From NCBI GenBank assembly GCA_044508625.1, contig JBIQHJ010000017.1:1-62768 (forward strand): a stretch of DNA of 62,768 bases, read 5' to 3'. The translations under genes were made by a program, and so were the position numbers. Shown one piece after another: positions 51,237 to 60,239 of this stretch. The notes beneath the pieces are model-generated. The model saw nothing but the letters and a program-made list of their open reading frames with translations. It had not been told where the DNA came from and searched no databases. Origin of the DNA: Castellaniella sp044508625 (GTDB taxonomy: Bacteria > Pseudomonadota > Gammaproteobacteria > Burkholderiales > Burkholderiaceae_B). Numbering within the stretch: position 1 is the stretch's first letter; every line of letters starts with the position of its first letter.

Positions 51237-52736
51237 CTAAAAACGGGGGATGTCCGGAAAGCGCAACTCGCCGTTGTGGACATGCATCTTGCCGTACTCG
51301 GCGCAGCGCACCAGCGTGGGGATCAGCTTGCTGGGATTGAGCAGGCCATAGGGATCGAAGGCGCGCTTCAGGGCCGAGAACGCGTCGAGCTCCTCGCGCG
51401 AGAACTGGCTGCACATCTGGTTGATCTTTTCCAGCCCCACGCCGTGCTCGCCGGTGATGGTGCCGCCGACCTCGACGCACAGCTCGAGGATGGCGGCGCC
51501 GAACGCCTCGGCGCGCTCGACCTCGTCGGGCTGGTTGGCGTCGAACAGGATCAGCGGGTGCAGGTTGCCGTCGCCCGCGTGGAAGACATTGGCGCAGCGC
51601 AGGCCGAAGCGCCCCTCCATGGCAGCGATCGCCGACAGGACCCGGCCGAGGTGGCGCCGCGGGATCGTGCCGTCCATGCAGTAGTAGTCCGGCGAGATGC
51701 GGCCGGCGGCCGGAAAGGCGTTCTTGCGGCCGGCCCAGAACCGCAGGCGCTCGGCCTCCGAGCCCGAGGCCTGCAGCCGCGTGGCCCCGGCCGCGCGAAA
51801 CAGCGATTCGACCCGCGCGACCTCCTCGGCGACCTCCTCGGGCGTGCCGTCGGACTCGCACAGCAGGATCGCCTCGGCCTCGAGATCGTAGCCGGCGTTC
51901 ACGAAGGGCTCGACCATGTGGACCGAGCGCTTGTCCATCAGTTCCAGGCCGGCCGGGATGACCCCGTCGGCGATCACGCGCGTGACGGCCTCGCCGGCCG
52001 CCTCCACGCTGGGAAAGCTCGCCATCACGACCTGGGCGTGCTGAGGCTTGGGGATCAGCCTGACGGTGACCTCGGTGACCAGCCCCAGCATGCCCTCGGA
52101 GCCGATGAAGGCCGACAGGAGGTTCAGGCCCGGCGCGTCGGGCGCCTCGCCGCCGAGTTCGATGATGTCGCCCTCGATGGTCGCGATCCGCACCCGCAGG
52201 ACGTTGTGCACGGTCAGCCCGTATTTCAGGCAATGCACGCCGCCGGAGTTCTCGGCGACGTTGCCGCCGATCGAGCAGGCGATCTGGCTGGAGGGATCGG
52301 GCGCGTAGTACAGGCCGTGGGCCGCGGCGGCCTCGGAGATCGCGAGGTTGCGCACCCCGGGCCCCACCACCGCCACGCAGGCCTCGGGATCGAGCCGGTG
52401 GATGCGGTTGAGCTTGGCCAGCCCCACCAGCACTCCTTGCGCATGCGGGGTGGCGCCGCCCGAGAGCCCCGTGCCCGCGCCGCGCGGCACCAGCGGGACG
52501 TTGAACGCCCGGCAGGCCCTCAGCACGGCGAGCACCTGCTGCTCGGTCTCGGGCAGGATCACCACCGGCGGACGCTCGCGGTACAGGGCCAGGCCATCGC
52601 ATTCGTAGGCGGTGGTCTGGTCGACCCGGGTCAGGATACAGTGCGCCGGAACCTCGCGCGAAATGCTCGCCAGCAATCCCGGGAAGTCCGGCACGTAGGC
52701 CGGCGCCTGTTCCCGACTGGAAATATCCATGGTCAT
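51237..52736 (-). CDS. glcD: Glycolate oxidase subunit GlcD
   Basis: A 499-residue FAD-linked catalytic subunit, the length of E. coli GlcD. FAD domain: LPETEQQVLAVLRACRAFNVPLVPRGAGTGLSGGATPH and PDPSSQIACSIGGNVAENSGGVHCLKYGLTVHNVLRV. The C-terminal FAD-oxidase domain ends with VFHAGDGNLHPLILFD and GGTITGEHGVGLEKINQM, as in the family. The gene order glcD-glcE-glcF is conserved. The starts at 52736 and 52730 are equally possible. Confidence 0.96.
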   Translation of the reverse strand: MTMDISSREQAPAYVPDFPGLLASISREVPAHCILTRVDQTTAYECDGLALYRERPPVVILPETEQQVLAVLRACRAFNVPLVPRGAGTGLSGGATPHAQGVLVGLAKLNRIHRLDPEACVAVVGPGVRNLAISEAAAAHGLYYAPDPSSQIACSIGGNVAENSGGVHCLKYGLTVHNVLRVRIATIEGDIIELGGEAPDAPGLNLLSAFIGSEGMLGLVTEVTVRLIPKPQHAQVVMASFPSVEAAGEAVTRVIADGVIPAGLELMDKRSVHMVEPFVNAGYDLEAEAILLCESDGTPEEVAEEVARVESLFRAAGATRLQASGSEAERLRFWAGRKNAFPAAGRISPDYYCMDGTIPRRHLGRVLSAIAAMEGRFGLRCANVFHAGDGNLHPLILFDANQPDEVERAEAFGAAILELCVEVGGTITGEHGVGLEKINQMCSQFSREELDAFSALKRAFDPYGLLNPSKLIPTLVRCAEYGKMHVHNGELRFPDIPRF

Positions 52737-52747
52737 TGACTACCCGT

Positions 52748-54160
52748 TCATGGGGCCGGCGGCAGCACCTTCCCCGGATTGAGAATGTCGTGGGGGTCGA
52801 GGGCGGCCTTGAGGGCCGCCATCACATCCAATGCGTCCTGGCCGTGTTCGGCTCGCATGAACGCCTGCTTGTGCAGGCCCACGCCATGCTCGCCGGTGCA
52901 GGTCCCCTGCATGGCGATGGCGCGCTCGACGAGCCGCTGGTTCAATTCCTCGGATTCGGCCCACTCGGCGGGATTGTCCGGATCCAGGAGCATCAGGACG
53001 TGGAAATTCCCGTCCCCGACGTGTCCCACGATTGTATAAGGAAAACTCGCCCGATCCAGTTCGGCGGCCGTCTGCCCGACGCACTCGGCCAGGCGCGAGA
53101 TCGGCACGCACACGTCGGTCGTGCTGGAGCGGCAGCCCGGGCGCAATTGCAGCCCGGCGAAATACGCGTTGTGCCGGGCCGTCCACAGGCGATTGCGGTC
53201 CTCGGGACGCTCGGCCCATTCGAAGTCCAGGCCGCCGTTGCCGCGCGTGACCTCCTGGACCTGGGCCGCCTGCTCGCGCACCGAGGCGGGGCTGCCGTGG
53301 AACTCGAACAGCAGCAGCGGCGTCTCGCGCAGGCTCAGGTGGCTGTAGCGGTTGGTGGCGCGCACCGCGCCCGCGTCCATGAACTCGACGCGCGCCACCG
53401 GCACGCCGAGCTGGATGACCTCGATGACGCTGCGCACGGCCGCGTCCAGGTCGGGGAAATTGCAGATGGCCGCCGACACGGCCTCGGGCTGGGGATAGAG
53501 CCGCACCGTGACCTCGACGATGATGCCCAGCGTCCCTTCGCTGCCCACGAACAGGCGCGTCAGGTCGTAGCCCGCGGACGACTTGCGCGCCCGGTTGGCG
53601 GTCTGGATGATGCGGCCGTCGGCGGTGACGACCTTGAGCGACATGACGTTCTCGCGCATCGTGCCGTAGCGCACCGCGTTGGTGCCCGAGGCCCGCGTGG
53701 CCGCCATGCCCCCGAGGCTCGCGTCGGCGCCCGGATCGATCGGAAAGAACAGGCCGGTGTCGCGCAGGGCCTCGTTGAGCTGCTTGCGCGTCACGCCCGC
53801 CTGCACCGTCGCGGTGAAATCCTCGGCGTGCACGTCGAGGATGCGGTCCATGCCGGACAGATCGAGGCTGATGCCGCCCTGCACCGCCAGCAGGTGGCCT
53901 TCGAGGGAAGATCCCGCGCCGTAGGGGATCAGGGGCACGCGATGCGCATGGCAGTGCCGGGCGGTCCAGGCCACGTCCTCGACCGTCCGGGCGAACACCA
54001 CGGCCTCGGGCGGCATCGGCGGATACGGCGATTCGTCGCGGCCATGGTGCTCGCGCACCGGCAGGGCGAGCGAGCAGCGCTCGCCGAAACGCGCCTGCAG
54101 GGCGGCGAGAAAGCCCTCCGGCATGGGCCGGGGCCGCTGTTCGAGAATCGGAGTATCCAT
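52748..54160 (-). CDS. FAD-binding D-2-hydroxyacid (D-lactate type) dehydrogenase
   Basis: A 470-residue flavoprotein of the same superfamily as GlcD, closer to respiratory D-lactate dehydrogenases (VPLIPYGAGSSLEGHLLAVQGGISLDLSGMDRIL, DPGADASLGGMAATRASGTNAVRYGTMRENVMSLKVV, HVGDGNFHVLMLLDP, CTGEHGVGLHKQAFM). It oxidises a D-2-hydroxyacid and passes the electrons to the respiratory chain. Placed 11 bp upstream of glcD, so a single hydroxyacid-oxidation operon is likely. The exact substrate is not readable. Confidence 0.88.
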   Translation of the reverse strand: MDTPILEQRPRPMPEGFLAALQARFGERCSLALPVREHHGRDESPYPPMPPEAVVFARTVEDVAWTARHCHAHRVPLIPYGAGSSLEGHLLAVQGGISLDLSGMDRILDVHAEDFTATVQAGVTRKQLNEALRDTGLFFPIDPGADASLGGMAATRASGTNAVRYGTMRENVMSLKVVTADGRIIQTANRARKSSAGYDLTRLFVGSEGTLGIIVEVTVRLYPQPEAVSAAICNFPDLDAAVRSVIEVIQLGVPVARVEFMDAGAVRATNRYSHLSLRETPLLLFEFHGSPASVREQAAQVQEVTRGNGGLDFEWAERPEDRNRLWTARHNAYFAGLQLRPGCRSSTTDVCVPISRLAECVGQTAAELDRASFPYTIVGHVGDGNFHVLMLLDPDNPAEWAESEELNQRLVERAIAMQGTCTGEHGVGLHKQAFMRAEHGQDALDVMAALKAALDPHDILNPGKVLPPAP

Positions 54161-54198
54161 GTGCGTGTCCTATGGGCATCGGCCCGGGTGTGGAGGGT

Positions 54199-55308
54199 TC
54201 AGGCGGCGTCGCTCACCGGCGCGGAGGCCGCGGGGGCCGCGGCCGCCGGGGCGGCGCGCCGGCCCACCACCGCGGCGGCCAGGCGCTCGAGCACCGTCAC
54301 CGAGGTGTCCCAGTCGATGCAGCCGTCGGTGATGCTCTGGCCGTAGACCAGCGGCCGTCCCGGGACCAGGTCCTGCCGGCCGCCGACCAGGTGGCTCTCG
54401 ATCATGACGCCGAAGATCCGCGCGTCGCCCCCCTCGATCTGGCGCGAGACGTCCTCGATCACCAGGGGCTGGCGCGTGTAGTCCTTGTTGCTGTTGGCGT
54501 GGCTCGCGTCGATCATCAGGCGCGGCCGCATGCCCGCCTTTTCCATGGCCTGCGAGGCCGCCTCGACGCTCTGGGCGTCGTAGTTGGGGGTCTTGCCGCC
54601 GCGCAGGATCACGTGGCAGTCCTCGTTGCCCACGGTGGACACGATGGCGGAATGCCCGCCCTTGGTCACCGAGAGGAAGTAATGCGGCTGCGAGGCCGCC
54701 TTGATGGCGTCCAGGGCGATGCGGGTGTTGCCGTCGGTGCCGTTCTTGAAGCCCACCGGGCAGGACAGGCCCGAGGCGAGCTCGCGGTGGACCTGGCTCT
54801 CGGTCGTGCGCGCGCCGATGGCCCCCCAGGACACGAGATCGGCGATGTACTGGGGCGTGATCATGTCGAGGAACTCGCAGCCGGCCGGCAGGCCCAGGCT
54901 GTTGATGTCGATCAGCAGCTCGCGCGCCGTGCGCAGGCCCTGGTTGATGTTGAAGCTGCCGTCCAGGCCGGGATCGTTGATCAGTCCCTTCCAGCCCACC
55001 GTGGTGCGCGGCTTTTCGAAATACACGCGCATGATGATTTCCAGCTCGCCCTTGAAGCGCTCGCGCTGCTCGGCCAGGCGCCGCGCGTATTCGAGCCCGG
55101 CGACCGGATTGTGGATCGAACACGGGCCGATCACCACCACCAGCCGGTCGTCGCGACCCTGCAGCACCTCGTGGACGGCCCGGCGCGCCTCGTAGACCCC
55201 CTTGGAGACCGCGGGGGTGCACGGGAACTCGCGCATGATGTGGGCCGGAGGGGCGAGTTCCTTGATCTCGCGGATACGTAAATCGTCGGTATTGTGTGAC
55301 ACGGTCAT
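54199..55308 (-). CDS. aroG: 3-deoxy-7-phosphoheptulonate synthase (DAHP synthase, class I)
   Basis: A 369-residue class I DAHP synthase, first enzyme of the shikimate pathway. Motifs: VVVIGPCSIHNPVAGLEYARRL, MRVYFEKPRTTVGWKGLINDP, GFKNGTDGN, and FGVMIESHLVGGRQ. It ends in an Ala-rich tail not present in E. coli AroG (350 residues). Start 55308 (MTVSHNTDDLR) has GGAG 5-6 nt upstream. A Phe/Tyr-rich leader peptide and a terminator precede it, suggesting attenuation by aromatic amino acid supply. It lies 38 bp upstream of the D-lactate-type dehydrogenase gene. Confidence 0.96.
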   Translation of the reverse strand: MTVSHNTDDLRIREIKELAPPAHIMREFPCTPAVSKGVYEARRAVHEVLQGRDDRLVVVIGPCSIHNPVAGLEYARRLAEQRERFKGELEIIMRVYFEKPRTTVGWKGLINDPGLDGSFNINQGLRTARELLIDINSLGLPAGCEFLDMITPQYIADLVSWGAIGARTTESQVHRELASGLSCPVGFKNGTDGNTRIALDAIKAASQPHYFLSVTKGGHSAIVSTVGNEDCHVILRGGKTPNYDAQSVEAASQAMEKAGMRPRLMIDASHANSNKDYTRQPLVIEDVSRQIEGGDARIFGVMIESHLVGGRQDLVPGRPLVYGQSITDGCIDWDTSVTVLERLAAAVVGRRAAPAAAAPAASAPVSDAA

Positions 55309-55342
55309 GCTCCATGGAATATGGGATGCCGGCTCTGGCGGC

Positions 55343-55377
55343 AAAAAAAAGCCGCCTGGCTGCGCCGGCGGCTTTTT
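55343..55377 (-). terminator. Intrinsic terminator in the aroG leader (attenuator)
   Basis: On the minus strand AAAAAGCCGCC (55377-55367), a 10-nt loop, GGCGGCTTTTT (55356-55346), with the U-run reaching 55343. The stem is 11 bp. It lies 17 nt after the leader-peptide stop and 35 nt before the aroG start, on the transcribed strand of aroG. A terminator here would stop transcription before aroG unless it is disrupted. Confidence 0.85.
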
Positions 55378-55393
55378 CGGGAATTTTGTTCGA

Positions 55394-55477
55394 CTACTTT
55401 TTTGTACAGCGATCCCCTTCCTCCACCAGCGGCTTTGGAAACGTAAAAAAGTAAAAAAAATAGGGAGCGGCGTACAT
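55394..55477 (-). CDS. Phe/Tyr-rich leader peptide of aroG
   Basis: A 27-codon frame on the aroG strand, starting ATG TAC at 55477 and ending TAG at 55396-55394. Codons 6-13 encode YFFYFFTF (five Phe and two Tyr in eight codons), followed by P. The string PYFFYFFTFP resembles PFFFAFFFTFP of the E. coli pheL leader as I remember it. The terminator starts 17 nt after the stop. AGGA lies 8 nt upstream of the ATG as a possible RBS. The arrangement fits ribosome-stalling attenuation in response to charged Phe and Tyr tRNAs. Confidence 0.82.
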   Translation of the reverse strand: MYAAPYFFYFFTFPKPLVEEGDRCTKK

Positions 55478-55483
55478 GCGGGC

Positions 55484-55512
55484 ATCCTAGCACATCCGCG
55501 CCGGGATGCCAA
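55484..55512 (-). promoter_or_regulatory. Putative aroG leader promoter
   Basis: Minus-strand TTGGCA (55512-55507), 17 bp, TAGGAT (55489-55484) with a TGC extension. If used, transcription would start almost at the leader ATG, giving a nearly leaderless message; a promoter further upstream is possible. Confidence 0.45.
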
Positions 55513-55552
55513 ATGGGTGGCCGGCGGCCGCCGGGGAAGAATGCCCATACAT

Positions 55553-55597
55553 GAATGGTTACACCCAAATTGATTCGTACAGAAACCATTCTATAAT
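55553..55597 (+). promoter_or_regulatory. ehuBCDA promoter with inverted repeat
   Basis: TTGATT (55570-55575), 16 bp, perfect TATAAT (55592-55597). GAATGGTT (55553-55560) and AACCATTC (55584-55591) are an 8-bp inverted repeat flanking the -35, a candidate regulator site. The ATG of ehuB is 48 nt downstream. Confidence 0.75.
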
Positions 55598-55644
55598 TCA
55601 TCATTCGACGATACATTATTTGATGTGAATACAGGAGATCCACC

Positions 55645-56502
55645 ATGACCAACAGCAAACGATTCCTCCTGGGCCTGGCCGGCGCCTGCGCCATGGGCAT
55701 GGCCGCGGCCCCCGCCGCCGCGGCCGACCTCGCCGCCATTCAAAAGGCCGGGGTCCTGCGCGTGGCGGTCGCCAACGAGATTCCCTACGGGTACATGGAC
55801 ATGAACGGCGAGGCCAAGGGCGTCGGGCCCGACGTCGCCAAGCAGATCGCCCAGGCCCTGGGCATCGGGAAGATCGAATGGACGACCACCAATTTCGGCT
55901 CGCTGATCCCGGGGCTCAAGGCCAACCGCTACGACATGGTGGCCGCCGAGATGGCGATCCTGCCGCAGCGCTGCGAGCAGGTGCTGTTCTCCGAGCCCAA
56001 CAGCTCGTACGGCGAGGGCCTGCTGGTCGCCAAGGGCAATCCCAAGGACATCCACGACTACGAGAGCTTCGCGAGCTCGGGCAACAAGATCGCCATCATG
56101 GCGGGCGCCGACCAGCTCGAGATGCTGCAGGCGCTCAAGGTGCCCGACGCGCAGATCGTCACCATCTCGAACAATGCCGACGCCATCTCGACGGTCTCGA
56201 CCGGACGGGCCGACGGCTATGCCGCCACCAGCCTGACCGTGGGCCAGCTCGCGGCCAAGAGCGACAAGGTCGAGGCGGCCAAGGACTTCAAGGATCCGGT
56301 GGTCGATGGCGCGCCGGTGCGTAGCTGGGGCGGCTTCACCTTCGACAAGGACTCGGCCGCCCTGCGCGATGCCGTGAACGCCGAGCTGGCGAAGTTCAAG
56401 AAGACCCCCGCCTGGGAAAAGATCCTGAGCGACTACGGCTTCTCGGCCGAGGACGCCAAGGGCTCCTTCGCCAAGACCACCGCCCAGCTCTGCGCGCAGT
56501 GA
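55645..56502 (+). CDS. ehuB: Ectoine/hydroxyectoine ABC transporter substrate-binding protein
   Basis: A 285-residue periplasmic binding protein with a signal peptide to about residue 27 (ending AAAADL). The family 3 fold is clear, with VLRVAVANEIPYGYMDMNGEAKGVGPDVAKQIAQALG and the EhuB-like FGSLIPGLKANRYDMVAAEMAILPQRCEQVLFSEPNS. AGGAG lies 7 nt before the ATG. The complete ehuBCDA set and the neighbouring ect genes support the ectoine assignment over another amino acid. Confidence 0.88.
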   Translation: MTNSKRFLLGLAGACAMGMAAAPAAAADLAAIQKAGVLRVAVANEIPYGYMDMNGEAKGVGPDVAKQIAQALGIGKIEWTTTNFGSLIPGLKANRYDMVAAEMAILPQRCEQVLFSEPNSSYGEGLLVAKGNPKDIHDYESFASSGNKIAIMAGADQLEMLQALKVPDAQIVTISNNADAISTVSTGRADGYAATSLTVGQLAAKSDKVEAAKDFKDPVVDGAPVRSWGGFTFDKDSAALRDAVNAELAKFKKTPAWEKILSDYGFSAEDAKGSFAKTTAQLCAQ

Positions 56503-56515
56503 TCGCCCCGCTCGC

Positions 56516-57187
56516 ATGGAATGGCTGGACTACGCCCGCCCGCTGCTGCTGGGCGCGCGCGTCACGATCGAACTGACGCTGTATTCCACGCTGCTGGGCG
56601 CGGTGTTCTCGTTCGCCTTCGGCATCGGGCGGCTGTCGGGGCACCGCCCGCTGCGCTGGCTCTCGATCGCCCTGATCGAGGTCTTTCGCGGCACTTCCCT
56701 GCTGGTGCAGTTGTTCTGGCTGTTTTTCGCGCTGCCGGTGGCGGGCGATCTGCTGGGGGTGGACCTGCGCCTGTCGCCGGTGGTGGCCGGCACCCTCGCG
56801 CTCTCGCTCAACATCGGCGCCTACGGGGCCGAGGTGGTGCGCGGCGCCATCCAGGCCGTGCCGGCGACGCAGCACGAGGCGGCCAAGGCGCTGGACTTCA
56901 CGCCGCGCCAGATCCTCTGGCGCATCGCGGTGCCGCAGGCGGTCCCGGAAATGATGCCGAGTTTCGGCAACCTCGCGATCCAGAACCTGAAGGACACCGC
57001 GCTGGTCTCGCTGATCGGCCTGGGCGACCTGGCCTTCCAGGCCGAGCGCATCCGCAATTTCACGCAGGACAGCATCTCGGTCTACACCGTGCTGCTGCTC
57101 ATGTACTTCGGCATGGCGCTGGTCCTGGCCGCGATCATGCGCCTGCTCGAGCGCCGCGCCGGGCGCTGGCGCGCCAGGGGAACCTGA
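56516..57187 (+). CDS. ehuC: Ectoine/hydroxyectoine ABC transporter permease EhuC
   Basis: A 223-residue polar amino acid-type permease with five hydrophobic segments and the EAA loop HEAAKALDFTPRQILWRIAVPQAVPEMMP. IEVFRGTSLLVQLFWLFFALP near residue 60 is typical of His/Glu/Gln-type permeases. It pairs with EhuD. The gap to ehuB is 13 bp and to ehuD 3 bp. Confidence 0.88.
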   Translation: MEWLDYARPLLLGARVTIELTLYSTLLGAVFSFAFGIGRLSGHRPLRWLSIALIEVFRGTSLLVQLFWLFFALPVAGDLLGVDLRLSPVVAGTLALSLNIGAYGAEVVRGAIQAVPATQHEAAKALDFTPRQILWRIAVPQAVPEMMPSFGNLAIQNLKDTALVSLIGLGDLAFQAERIRNFTQDSISVYTVLLLMYFGMALVLAAIMRLLERRAGRWRARGT

Positions 57188-57190
57188 GCC

Positions 57191-57879
57191 ATGCTGTTCG
57201 GAATCGAATGGGACACCGCCGACAACTGGACCTTCGCCTGGTCGATCCTGCCCATCCTGCTGCGCGGGATGGTGGTGACCATCCAGGCGACGCTGCTGGG
57301 CTTTCTCGTGGCCGCGGTCCTGGGCCTGGTCCTGGCCGGCCTCAAGAGCGTGCGCCTCCGCTGGATCGCCTGGCCGGCGCGGGCGTTCACCGAGTTCCTG
57401 CGCGACACCCCGCTGCTGGTGCAGCTCTTTTTCCTCTACTACGTGCTGCCGGAATACGGCCTGGTCCTGCCGGCCTTCATGACCGGCGCCCTGGCCCTGG
57501 GCGTGCAATACAGCGCCTACACCTCCGAGGTCTACCGCGCCGGCCTGGAATCCATCACGCACGGGCAGACCGAGGCGGCCCGCGCCCTGGACCTCTCGCC
57601 GCTGCGCACCTTCGGCGTCATCGTCCTGCCCCAGGCGCTGCCGCGCATCATCCCGGCGCTGGGCAACTACCTGGTGTCGATCATGAAGGACGTGCCGGTG
57701 CTGTCGGTGGTGTCCATCCTCGAGATGCTCAACGTCGCCCGCATCATCGGGGACCGCAGCTTCAACTACATGGTGCCGCTGACCATGGTCGGCGCGCTCT
57801 ACCTGGTGCTGACCCTGGTCGCATCGGCCGGCGTGCGCTACCTGGACGAGCGCCTGCCCAAACGAGGAATCCCCCTGCG

Positions 57880-57883
<4 letters not shown>
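57191..57883 (+). CDS. ehuD: Ectoine/hydroxyectoine ABC transporter permease EhuD
   Basis: A 230-residue permease of the same family as EhuC (FTEFLRDTPLLVQLFFLYYVLPEYGLVLPAFMTG; EAA loop TEAARALDLSPLRTFGVIVLPQALPRIIPALGNY). The pair forms the membrane channel. The stop overlaps the ehuA start by 4 nt (ATGA). Confidence 0.88.
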
Positions 57884-58800
<917 letters not shown>

Positions 58801-58900
58801 GGGGCCGCTCTGGCGAGGTCCGCCGCCTCCGGCTCTTGCCTGAAGGGCCGCCCCCGCCGAGGCCCAACGCCCCGGCTCGGCCGGTTTCGGTGCCGCCTCC

Positions 58901-59827
58901 TCAGGCCGCCGAGGACTGGCGCTCGCGCAGTTCCAGCGGCTGGGGGGCGAGCGGCCGGGGCTCGCCGCGGGCGGCGATGTGCAGGGGCCGGGGCTTCATG
59001 CCGTGGAAGGGATCGACCAGCGCGTTCTCGACGCTGTTGTAGACCAGGAATACATTGTTGCGCGGCCACGGCGAGATGTTCCCCGCCGAGCCGTGCAGGA
59101 TGTTGCAGTCGAAGAACACCACCGATCCCGCGGGCGCCACCACCGCGTGGATCCCGCCGCCGTCGGCCAGCAGGCGCAGGCTCACCGGATCGGGCACGCC
59201 GACCTCCTGGCGCCGCAGCGATTGGCGATAGTTGTCCTCGGGCGTTTCGCCCACGCAGGACACGAACTGCCGATGCGATCCGGGGATCAGCATCAGGGGC
59301 CCGTTGGTCGCCTCGTTGTCGGTGAGCAGGACCGAGCAGCTCAGCGCCCGCATCGCCGGCATGCCGTCCTCGACGTGCCAGGTCTCGAAATCCGAGTGCC
59401 AGTAGAATTCGCGGCCTTCGAAGCCGGGCTTCAGGTTGGCGCGCGACTGGTGGATGTAGACCTCGGAACCCAGGATCTGGCGCGCCACGTCCAGCAGGCG
59501 CGGATCGCGCGGCAGGCCGGCCAGCAGCCGGCCCGTCTCGTGTATCCGGAAGATCGACCGCAGGGCCTGCCCGCCGGGCTCCAGGATCACTTCCTCGCTG
59601 GCCCGCACGGCCGGGTCGCGGCCCAGCGCCTCGATCTCGGCGCTCAGGGCCTGGATTTCACCCGTATCGAACACCCCTGGCAGCACGATGAAACCGTCGC
59701 GCTCGTAGGCCTGCAACTGGCCCGCGTCCAGGGCCTGGGCGTAGGCGCCGCCGCCATGCACCACCGGCTCGCGCCGTGCGAGCAGGCCGGCGCCGCGTCC
59801 GCGCCGCGATTCGTAGAAATCTCTCAT
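58901..59827 (-). CDS. ectD: Ectoine hydroxylase
   Basis: A 308-residue Fe(II)/2-oxoglutarate dioxygenase making 5-hydroxyectoine from ectoine. The EctD signature FYWHSDFETWHVEDGMPAMRALSCSVLLTDN carries the H-x-D iron ligands, and FFDCNILHGSAGNISPWPRNNVFLVYNS gives the distal His and the 2-oxoglutarate Arg. Length matches EctD (about 300). GAGGAG lies upstream of the ATG; it follows ectC by 10 bp as the last gene of the operon and converges on ehuA. Confidence 0.97.
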   Translation of the reverse strand: MRDFYESRRGRGAGLLARREPVVHGGGAYAQALDAGQLQAYERDGFIVLPGVFDTGEIQALSAEIEALGRDPAVRASEEVILEPGGQALRSIFRIHETGRLLAGLPRDPRLLDVARQILGSEVYIHQSRANLKPGFEGREFYWHSDFETWHVEDGMPAMRALSCSVLLTDNEATNGPLMLIPGSHRQFVSCVGETPEDNYRQSLRRQEVGVPDPVSLRLLADGGGIHAVVAPAGSVVFFDCNILHGSAGNISPWPRNNVFLVYNSVENALVDPFHGMKPRPLHIAARGEPRPLAPQPLELRERQSSAA

Positions 59828-59837
59828 CTCCAGCTCC

Positions 59838-60239
59838 TCACGCTTGCTCCGTCTCGGCCGGCAGGGGATAGACGCCCTGGGCGTCGTGGACCTCGCGGCC
59901 GCTCAGGGGCGGGTTGAAGACGCAGATCACCCGCAGGGGCTCGCGCCCTCCCCTCAGCCAGTGTTCGTCATGGTCGTCCAGCGCATAGACCACCCCCGGC
60001 CCCAGGGAATACTTGCGGCCGTCGGCGATGGTCTCGATCTCGCCGTCGCCCTCGATGCACCAGACCGCCTCCAGGTGATTGCGGTAATGGATGTGGGTCT
60101 CGGTCCCGGGGAGGATCACCGTCTCGTGGAAGGAAAACCCCATGCCGTCGCGCGCGAGCAGCACGCGGCGGCTGGTCCAGTTGGGGGTGACGATCTCGTC
60201 GGCCGTGCCCGCGATGTCATTGACGTTCCGGACAATCAT
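59838..60239 (-). CDS. ectC: L-ectoine synthase
   Basis: A 133-residue cupin that cyclises N-gamma-acetyl-diaminobutyrate to ectoine. MIVRNVNDIAGTADEIVTPNWTSRRVLLARDGMGFSFHETVILPGTETHIHYRNHLEAVWCIEGDGEIET is typical, with the metal-binding cupin motif HIHYRNHLEAVW. The start overlaps the ectB stop by 4 nt (ATGA). Confidence 0.97.
   Translation of the reverse strand: MIVRNVNDIAGTADEIVTPNWTSRRVLLARDGMGFSFHETVILPGTETHIHYRNHLEAVWCIEGDGEIETIADGRKYSLGPGVVYALDDHDEHWLRGGREPLRVICVFNPPLSGREVHDAQGVYPLPAETEQA

Noticed and set aside
58801..58900. Gap between the convergent ehuA and ectD genes searched for a terminator.
   Set aside because: No convincing hairpin with a T-run is visible.
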